Shown here one piece after another: positions 7,642 to 10,976 of a DNA stretch of 10,976 nucleotides. Each line of letters begins with the position of its first letter. Position 1 is the stretch's first letter. This DNA is from Desulfovibrio sp. (GTDB lineage Bacteria; Desulfobacterota; Desulfovibrionia; Desulfovibrionales; Desulfovibrionaceae). The translations under genes were made by a program, and so were the position numbers. The DNA is taken from contig JAAUYW010000032.1 in the NCBI GenBank assembly GCA_014804915.1, positions 11,391 through 22,366 on the forward strand, written 5' to 3'. The notes below the pieces were generated by a model. That model was not told the DNA's origin. It did not search any database and saw only the letters and a program-made list of their open reading frames with translations.

Positions 7642-7662
7642 TTTACAGGGTTTTGTAAACCC
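7642..7662. promoter_or_regulatory. Two overlapping dyads next to the attachment site
   Basis: TTTACA (7642-7647) and TGTAAA (7654-7659) form a perfect 6-6-6 inverted repeat. It is interlocked with GGGTTT-TGT-AAACCC (7648-7662), a perfect 6-3-6 inverted repeat. Both sit between the attachment core and the arm-type repeats, where an excisionase, integrase or host factor could bind. The binding protein is unknown. Confidence 0.45.
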
Positions 7663-7664
7663 AT

Positions 7665-7727
7665 AATGTGCCATACGCGCCCTAAAATGTGCCAAACCCT
7701 GAAGAATAATGTGCCCGGATATGTGCC
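7665..7727 (+). repeat. Arm-type direct repeats (AATGTGCC) of a tyrosine recombinase, putative
   Basis: AATGTGCC occurs at 7665-7672, 7686-7693 and 7708-7715, with a fourth copy lacking the first A (ATGTGCC) at 7721-7727. Start-to-start spacing is 21, 22 and 12 bases, close to two turns, two turns and one turn of the helix. All copies face the same way and lie 53-115 bases inside the element from the tRNA-Arg block. Phage-type integrases use such short direct repeats for their N-terminal arm-binding domain. The assignment is by layout only. Confidence 0.6.
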
Positions 7728-7736
7728 GGGCCTTTT
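7713..7736 (+). terminator. Terminator-like hairpin overlapping the last arm repeats
   Basis: GCCCGG (7713-7718) pairs with CCGGGC (7726-7731) around a 7-base loop, followed by CTTTTCATTT. It lies just before the ribosome binding site of the first cargo gene and could stop transcription entering from the host side. It overlaps the third and fourth AATGTGCC-type repeats, so the symmetry could also reflect protein binding. Confidence 0.45.
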
Positions 7737-7754
7737 CATTTAAGGAGTCAACCC

Positions 7755-8192
7755 ATGTCCTACTACGCTTACCCGATTTCGCGCTCTTACGACCTGCGCT
7801 ATTTCATGGAAGCAGGTGATCCGGATATCCGGTTTGAAGTTGTCAAAAAGGGCTCGCTGCGCGAGCAGTTTCTGTATTTGATCCAGACGCCGGCATTCTT
7901 TTGCCAGCTCATGGACATGAAGGCGGTCCGGATTGGCCGCTCGTTCCTCATGTACCAGCCTCATGGCATGGTTTACCCTGAAAACGCCATGATTGAAGAA
8001 GGCCTGCTCCTCCTCAGCCCGAGAAGCTATGGCTCGTTCCAGTTGCCCAGCCTTGCCGAAAAGGCCGCGCCGGTTGTCAGCGGCGGCGCATTCGCCGCGA
8101 GCCCGATTATGGACGCCGCGTTTTACGGCAGCCCAGTGGACATTCAGGGCGAGGTGGCCGGCAAGCCGTTCGCCCTCTGGAGGTGGCAATAA
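7755..8192 (+). CDS. Unknown cargo protein, 145 residues
   Basis: The ATG at 7755 is preceded by AAGGAG seven bases upstream. The 145-residue product begins MSYYAYPISRSYDLRYFMEA and contains aromatic-rich stretches (LREQFLYLIQTPAFFCQLMD, about 35-54; VRIGRSFLMYQPHGMVYP, about 58-75). It ends in an Ala/Gly-rich segment and a Trp-rich tail (FALWRWQ). I see no transmembrane segment, signal peptide or recognised motif; it looks like a small soluble alpha/beta protein. It is the first gene inside the element, and its stop overlaps the next start by one base (TAATG), so the two are co-translated. No function is assigned. Confidence 0.72.
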   Translation: MSYYAYPISRSYDLRYFMEAGDPDIRFEVVKKGSLREQFLYLIQTPAFFCQLMDMKAVRIGRSFLMYQPHGMVYPENAMIEEGLLLLSPRSYGSFQLPSLAEKAAPVVSGGAFAASPIMDAAFYGSPVDIQGEVAGKPFALWRWQ

Positions 8193-8431
8193 TGGACAGA
8201 TACACCCGCATCATGTTCTACATTGGCGATAAAGAATACTTCATGGGCAGCCGCGCTTACGGCGCTAATCAGCATTCCGGTCATCTTTGGCCGGAGGCGG
8301 AACGCTTTGTGGGCTTTGGCCCCAACGGCGTTGAAGAGGAGCTTACCCTTAAGGAGGCCCGCGAGATTGTGGCGGGCTGGTATGACGGCATCGGCCCCAA
8401 CTATTATGACAGCGCTGGCAACTGGCCATAG
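8192..8431 (+). CDS. Unknown small cargo protein, 79 residues
   Basis: I start this gene at ATG 8192, which has GGAGGT (8179-8184) at ideal spacing and overlaps the TAA of the preceding gene by one base. An in-frame GTG at 8183 lies within the Shine-Dalgarno and is unlikely. The product, MDRYTRIMFYIGDKEYFMGS onwards, is acidic and Tyr/Gly-rich, with a LTLKEAREIVAGWYDG helix near residues 51-66. It could be a compact single-domain protein, perhaps a partner of the upstream product given the coupling. I do not recognise the family. A strong terminator follows 28 bases after the stop. Confidence 0.7.
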   Translation: MDRYTRIMFYIGDKEYFMGSRAYGANQHSGHLWPEAERFVGFGPNGVEEELTLKEAREIVAGWYDGIGPNYYDSAGNWP

Positions 8432-8458
8432 CCAGAATATCGCACTCTTTAATCCCAT

Positions 8459-8486
8459 GCCGGACGGGTAAAAGTCCGGCTTTTTT
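8459..8486 (+). terminator. Rho-independent terminator of the first cargo pair
   Basis: GCCGGAC (8459-8465) and GTCCGGC (8474-8480) form a perfect 7-bp stem with an 8-base loop, followed directly by TTTTTT (8481-8486). It closes the 7755-8431 transcription unit. Confidence 0.9.
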
Positions 8487-8510
8487 ATTAATAGCCAGGG
8501 AGCTTCAGAA

Positions 8511-8807
8511 ATGAAAATCGCTCGCGATGTGCCATCAATCTATGCCGCAGCCATGAGGAAATGGGGCAAGGACGGACAGCTAAATGTTCTTCAGGAGGAA
8601 TGCGTCGAGCTGATCGTGGCGATAAGCCATGTAAAACGGGCGCGGCCAGAAGCGATGAAAGGGTTTGTGGAAGAGCTGGCCGATGTAAACATTATGGTCG
8701 GCCAGTTCATTCAATATCTTGAAGGCAGCCGCTATGGCGCTGAGTTCTGGCAGGTTACACATGAAAAGCTGGACAGGCTGCATGAGCGGCTGGCAAGACA
8801 GGAATAA
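8511..8807 (+). CDS. MazG-like nucleotide pyrophosphohydrolase
   Basis: This 98-residue all-alpha protein carries the metal-binding pattern of the MazG superfamily: EExxE at residues 29-33 (QEECVELI) and ExxD at 55-58 (EELADVNIMV), in two neighbouring helices. Family enzymes hydrolyse nucleoside triphosphates to monophosphate and pyrophosphate. Single-domain versions are common in phages and other elements, where roles in nucleotide-pool control or in lowering alarmone-type signals have been proposed. The length fits a minimal single-domain member. AGGGAG is upstream of the ATG. The gene sits alone between two terminators. Its promoter is not obvious, since only 24 bases separate the previous T-run from the start. 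The substrate cannot be read from sequence. Confidence 0.82.
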   Translation: MKIARDVPSIYAAAMRKWGKDGQLNVLQEECVELIVAISHVKRARPEAMKGFVEELADVNIMVGQFIQYLEGSRYGAEFWQVTHEKLDRLHERLARQE

Positions 8808-8815
8808 GCAACATC

Positions 8816-8842
8816 GCCCCGCTGCAATGGCGGGGCTTTTTA
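8816..8842 (+). terminator. Rho-independent terminator after the MazG-like gene
   Basis: GCCCCGC (8816-8822) and GCGGGGC (8830-8836) form a perfect 7-bp stem with a 7-base loop, followed by TTTTTATTT. The stem is identical to that of the terminator at 9709-9732. Confidence 0.9.
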
Positions 8843-8860
8843 TTTGAGGTTGATTCCTAA

Positions 8861-8896
8861 GCAAACATATGTTTGCAGCTTGATACAAAATATCAA
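8861..8896. promoter_or_regulatory. Two palindromic operator candidates
   Basis: GCAAACATATGTTTGC (8861-8876) is a perfect 16-base palindrome. Four bases later TTGATA-caaaa-TATCAA (8880-8896) is a perfect 6-5-6 inverted repeat. They lie 20-60 bases upstream of a near-consensus promoter in A/T-rich DNA, so they could bind an activator, or a repressor acting by looping. The 8965-9387 protein, which may be DNA-binding, is a possible but unproven ligand. Confidence 0.55.
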
Positions 8897-8918
8897 TATT
8901 AAATTTTAACTTTAGTTG

Positions 8919-8947
8919 TTGACATGGCTGTGCCCAAACCATATTAT
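8919..8947 (+). promoter_or_regulatory. Near-consensus sigma-70 promoter
   Basis: TTGACA (8919-8924, perfect) is followed after 17 bases by TATTAT (8942-8947, five of six). An A/T-rich tract upstream (8887-8914) could act as an UP element. The ATG of the next gene is 18 bases after the -10, so the 5' leader is very short but still contains GAGGTGG. Confidence 0.8.
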
Positions 8948-8964
8948 ACAAACGAGGTGGAAAT

Positions 8965-9387
8965 ATGGACAATCTTCCTTGCAATGATTCGGATAGTGTT
9001 CTAGCGGCCCTTGACCGGCAGATAGCCAATTACCGTGAGCAGCTCTCACACCTTGAATCTGTAAGGAGCCTCTACCTGAAAAAAGCCAATTCATGGGCAA
9101 TGACAGCTGATTCTATGGCGTGCGCTACCGCGCAAGGCAATTCTGGCCTTACAGTTCAGATGCTTAATGAGGTGCTTGATACCTGGCCCATAGGCAACAG
9201 TTTTTCGCCAGAGGACTTGTTTCGCAAAGTTGTAGAAACACGCAACCCTGTTGTACCGAATAAGCGCAATGCAAGCGCGCTTTTAAGCTCATTCCTCTCC
9301 CGGAAGGTACGGGATCACCAGCTTGAAAAAATTGAACGTGGTCTGTATCGCAAACCAGAAGCTGAGAAACAGCCTGAGGAAGAATAA
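8965..9387 (+). CDS. Coiled-coil protein with winged-helix-like C-terminal domain
   Basis: This 140-residue protein starts at ATG 8965 behind GAGGTGG. Residues ~12-42 (LAALDRQIANYREQLSHLES and on) form a likely coiled coil, suggesting a dimer. Residues ~63-130 (VQMLNEVLDTWPIG, FSPEDLFRKVVE, NASALLSSFLSRKV, LEKIERGLYRKP) have the helix-helix-helix-wing pattern of a winged-helix domain, with an arm of basic and aromatic residues typical of HARE/replication-initiator-like folds. The tail is acidic. I cannot name a family. It has the best promoter in the window, preceded by two palindromes, which fits a regulator that may control itself, but DNA binding is inferred. Confidence 0.72.
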   Translation: MDNLPCNDSDSVLAALDRQIANYREQLSHLESVRSLYLKKANSWAMTADSMACATAQGNSGLTVQMLNEVLDTWPIGNSFSPEDLFRKVVETRNPVVPNKRNASALLSSFLSRKVRDHQLEKIERGLYRKPEAEKQPEEE

Positions 9388-9392
9388 ATAAA

Positions 9393-9557
9393 ATCCGCCA
9401 GCAGCTGCAACTGCCAGCGGATAAGATATTTGCCGAAATTCAAAAAAGCGAGATATCGGCAAAGCCTTGACTGAAAATTCAGTCTAACCCAAGGACATAT
9501 TGTCCATTCTGAAGGAGTAAGTCAAGGCCTCGCAAGCGTTTCCCCTTGGGAAAGCGC
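9393..9557 (+). ncRNA. Densely structured leader or non-coding RNA candidate
   Basis: Hairpins fill this 165-base gap. H1: ATCCGC-CA-GCAG (9393-9404) with CTGC-CA-GCGGAT (9411-9422). H2: TTTGCCGA (9429-9436) with TCGGCAAA (9456-9463). H3: GACTGAA (9469-9475) with TTCAGTC (9478-9484). H4: GGACA (9493-9497) with TGTCC (9501-9505). H5: GCG-TTTCCC (9536-9544) with GGGAAA-G-CGC (9548-9557). Competing long-range pairs exist: GCCTTGACT (9464-9472) with AGTCAAGGC (9520-9528) breaks H3, and CCCAAGG (9488-9494) with CCTTGGG (9544-9550) breaks H4 and H5. H5 ends three bases before the Shine-Dalgarno of the 42-residue gene, so a translation switch is plausible. It matches no RNA class I know. H1 may also end the upstream transcript. 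Confidence 0.5.
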
Positions 9558-9569
9558 ATTGGAGGTAGT

Positions 9570-9698
9570 ATGTCTAAAGATAGGACATACAACCATAAAG
9601 AGGGATGGCACTTGATCTTTCGCATGAGCTACAGGCATCCTAAAACTGGAAAGATCGTTCGTGCCAGAAGGCCGATCCCAATTTGGGTAAAAGACTAA
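9570..9698 (+). CDS. Small basic protein, 42 residues
   Basis: ATG 9570 follows GGAGG (9561-9565), and the frame ends at TAA 9696-9698, 10 bases before a strong terminator. The product begins MSKDRTYNHKEGWHLIFRMS and ends RARRPIPIWVKD. It is strongly basic, with a pattern of short beta strands (GWHLIFR, then TGKIVRARRPIPIWV), like a tiny nucleic-acid-binding or partner-binding fold. There is no transmembrane segment. I have the impression of similar small proteins in phages and genomic islands, but cannot name a family. The combination of Shine-Dalgarno, sensible codon use, adjacent terminator and structured leader supports a real gene despite its size. Confidence 0.68.
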   Translation: MSKDRTYNHKEGWHLIFRMSYRHPKTGKIVRARRPIPIWVKD

Positions 9699-9708
9699 CC
9701 CTTAAATT

Positions 9709-9732
9709 GCCCCGCTCCTGGCGGGGCTTTTT
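9709..9732 (+). terminator. Rho-independent terminator after the 42-residue gene
   Basis: GCCCCGC (9709-9715) and GCGGGGC (9721-9727) form a perfect 7-bp stem with a 5-base loop, followed by TTTTT. It lies between convergent genes. The T-run is on the plus strand only, so it serves the 42-residue gene. Confidence 0.9.
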
Positions 9733-9736
9733 CTGT

Positions 9737-10711
9737 TTAATCCTCATCTTTCATCGCGACTGCAATCGGCGGCAGCCAGCGCAAGTCAAAGCGCCGCTCC
9801 TCTTTCGCGCCCAGCCAGTAGCCATGCCAGTGGGCGCGGCGGATATGCGGCCTTGGGCTCGCGTGTATGCCAGTCTGGGCAGCCTGCCTTTCTGCGGCCT
9901 CGCGCAGCGCTTTCGCCAGCTTTTGCCCTGGACTGTGGATCGCGGGCCGGTCAGGCGGGAAAAGCCGCCAGCCTTTCTTTGTCTTTTTGGCGGAAGGATA
10001 ATCAGCCCTGGCAAGTGGATCGCGCTTTTGATCTCCAAAGCCGTAAGCGCAAAGATAAAGCAGGAGATTGACTGCCTTTTGCGCTCCGGCCATGAAAACA
10101 TCGCCACGCGCCAGATACGCTGCGCTCAGGCTGTCGATGCCAGCCACAGCCGCGCCCTTGCGTATTCCGGCAGCCATCCGGTCCAGCGCCTCTGCAAGGC
10201 TCCATTTGCCAAGGGGAACGGCGAAGCCGAAATCATCGGTTTCGCGCAGAAAGTGCAGCCTTAGCTCCCTGTTGCCAGAGGCCGCGTCCTGTTCAAGAAA
10301 CGCGAAAAAACCTGCATACGGCACATTGTAAACTTCAATTTCCTGCTCGATATAGACGCACCAGGCAGGCAGCCGCCAGAGCGTGTCAGCCGGAATATCG
10401 CCAACAAGCTCGGTATCCATTAAACTGGCCGCAAGCCCGGGCTCAAAGCGGACAATATCCTGCCCCGGACGCCATGCGCCAGCGGCAGCCAGCTTGCCGA
10501 TAAGCTGTATCTGAATGTGATCCAGCTGTCTTGCGCCATACAGCTGGCAGGCGATTGGATACCAGGCGCCATACGGCAGAAAAACCTCACGCGGCCAATC
10601 GGGAATTTTGTCGCCAGGCATCGCCCTTGTCTGGTCAGCGTATCGCCAGGCGTCAGGGAAATTGCGATTGAGATCTGTCAGGAATTTCACGGGCAAGAGA
10701 GGCTTTTCCAT
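9737..10711 (-). CDS. acrVA2-like: AcrVA2-like anti-CRISPR family protein
   Basis: The product is 324 residues, close to the ~320 of AcrVA2 from Moraxella bovoculi. Visible matches, from memory of that protein, are collinear: LPAWCVYIE (114-122) against LPDWCVYVD; AGFFAFLE (133-140); a hydrophobic LLLYLCA helix (216-222); KKGWRLFPPDRP (245-256); and, most telling, RPHIRRAHWHGYWLG (287-301) against RPHIRRGHWHGYWQG, followed by a strand ending RWLPPIAV (311-318). AcrVA2 blocks type V-A CRISPR immunity by acting on Cas12a biogenesis during translation. Homologues are reported in many elements, including hosts without Cas12a, so the target here is open. The ATG at 10711 is the only sensible start (an in-frame stop lies just upstream); its ribosome binding site is weak. 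It lies 44 bases downstream of the phage-type gene, probably in one operon. Confidence 0.85.
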   Translation of the reverse strand: MEKPLLPVKFLTDLNRNFPDAWRYADQTRAMPGDKIPDWPREVFLPYGAWYPIACQLYGARQLDHIQIQLIGKLAAAGAWRPGQDIVRFEPGLAASLMDTELVGDIPADTLWRLPAWCVYIEQEIEVYNVPYAGFFAFLEQDAASGNRELRLHFLRETDDFGFAVPLGKWSLAEALDRMAAGIRKGAAVAGIDSLSAAYLARGDVFMAGAQKAVNLLLYLCAYGFGDQKRDPLARADYPSAKKTKKGWRLFPPDRPAIHSPGQKLAKALREAAERQAAQTGIHASPRPHIRRAHWHGYWLGAKEERRFDLRWLPPIAVAMKDED

Positions 10712-10755
10712 GCCCGCATTTTATTCCGATTTATGCCTGATTGCAATCGCGCCAT

Positions 10756-10976
10756 TTACGGCGGCCTGTCCTGCCTTGGCCGGCATTCCTCCGGCAACTG
10801 GCTGCCCTTGCACTCATTCTCGAAGCTCTCCTGGCAATGGTTGTCATCAAACCAGAACAGCACGTCAATGAGCCGGTACGGCCAGTCGCGCCTGCCCTGA
10901 ATATGCCAAAGCCATGCCTGCGCTGAAATTGTCATATCCGGCTTGTTGTTCAAAAAAGCCACACCCAGAAGCTGGT
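10756..10976 (-). CDS. Phage-type small protein of unknown function (5' end outside window)
   Basis: The frame is open from the right edge to TAA at 10758-10756: 73 residues in view, with no ATG that must be the start. The segment reads LGVAFLNNKPDMTISAQAWL, then WPYRLIDVLFWFDDNHCQES and a charged tail ending in PRQDRPP. The order 'PD-M/E-T-[IL]-S-A/S ... ID-LF ... NHC' is, from memory, typical of short unannotated proteins in tailed phages, often near lysis genes. No enzyme motif or clear transmembrane helix is visible. An internal Met at 10962 could start a shorter 68-residue form, but it would cut into the conserved LGV start. It precedes the AcrVA2-like gene on the same strand by 44 bases. 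Confidence 0.62.
   Translation of the reverse strand, partial: QLLGVAFLNNKPDMTISAQAWLWHIQGRRDWPYRLIDVLFWFDDNHCQESFENECKGSQLPEECRPRQDRPP

Larger units (their letters stand above)
7568..10976. mobile_element. One end of a tRNA-Arg-integrated element (continues past window)
   Basis: The left boundary is the tRNA-Arg 3' fragment, followed by recombinase arm-type repeats. The content to the right is a run of small cargo genes: unknown proteins, a MazG-like enzyme, a winged-helix-like protein, an AcrVA2-like anti-CRISPR and a phage-type small protein. No integrase, capsid, relaxase or replication gene lies inside the window, so prophage, satellite and integrative element cannot be told apart. The right boundary is not visible. 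Confidence 0.62.

Noticed and set aside
7383..7658. Plus-strand 91-codon frame containing APAGIRTPG
   Set aside because: The GIRTPG stretch is the translation of the tRNA-Arg fragment, a well-known false-gene signature, and the frame also runs over the DUF1640-like remnant on the other strand.
7568..7680. Functional tRNA-Arg gene
   Set aside because: The 5' acceptor strand (GCGCCCG), D arm and part of the anticodon stem are absent, so only the 3' half is present.
9683..10264. Plus-strand 193-codon frame opposite the AcrVA2-like gene
   Set aside because: It starts inside the 42-residue gene, crosses a strong terminator and is antisense to a gene with clear family motifs.
1..10976. CRISPR array or cas genes accompanying the anti-CRISPR
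   Set aside because: No regularly spaced 25-40-base repeats and no Cas-like protein motifs were seen on either strand.

Overview
The left two thirds (1-7567) reads as ordinary chromosome of a Gram-negative bacterium. A Desulfovibrionaceae-like deltaproteobacterium is my best guess. It rests on three things: a CgeB-like glycosyltransferase start, an AsmA-type envelope protein, and a receiver-like/TPR protein of a kind I associate with Desulfovibrio. All use GC-leaning codons rich in GCG, GGC and CTG. No rRNA or other marker gene fixes the taxonomy. Left to right this part holds: the 5' end of a glycosyltransferase gene (minus, runs off the left edge); a 1050-residue AsmA-family protein (plus); a convergent pseudo-receiver/TPR protein (minus); and a translationally coupled NYN-domain nuclease plus radical SAM enzyme (plus). 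A ~100-base symmetric inverted repeat and a frameshifted remnant of a DUF1640-like coiled-coil membrane protein follow.

At 7568-7612 there is the 3' half of a tRNA-Arg(UCU) on the minus strand, from the anticodon loop to an encoded CCA, with no matching 5' half. Immediately to its right are four AATGTGCC-type direct repeats, spaced like arm-type sites of a tyrosine recombinase. Together they look like one end of an element integrated into a tRNA gene. Its body extends rightwards past the window, so the intact tRNA-Arg and the integrase are expected beyond base 10976.

The element part (about 7613-10976) is a row of small cargo genes, several with their own terminator: two unknown proteins in a one-base overlap (7755-8431); a MazG-like NTP pyrophosphohydrolase (8511-8807); and a coiled-coil/winged-helix-like protein (8965-9387) behind a near-consensus sigma-70 promoter with two palindromes. 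Next come a densely structured 165-base stretch with mutually exclusive pairings and a 42-residue basic protein (9570-9698). On the opposite strand at the right are a 324-residue protein that I recognise as AcrVA2-like (the Cas12a anti-CRISPR family) and, upstream of it, a phage-type small protein that runs off the edge.

The most interesting content is the AcrVA2-like gene in this tRNA-integrated element, together with the structured RNA-like leader and the integrase site layout. All family assignments are from memory of motifs and were not searched.
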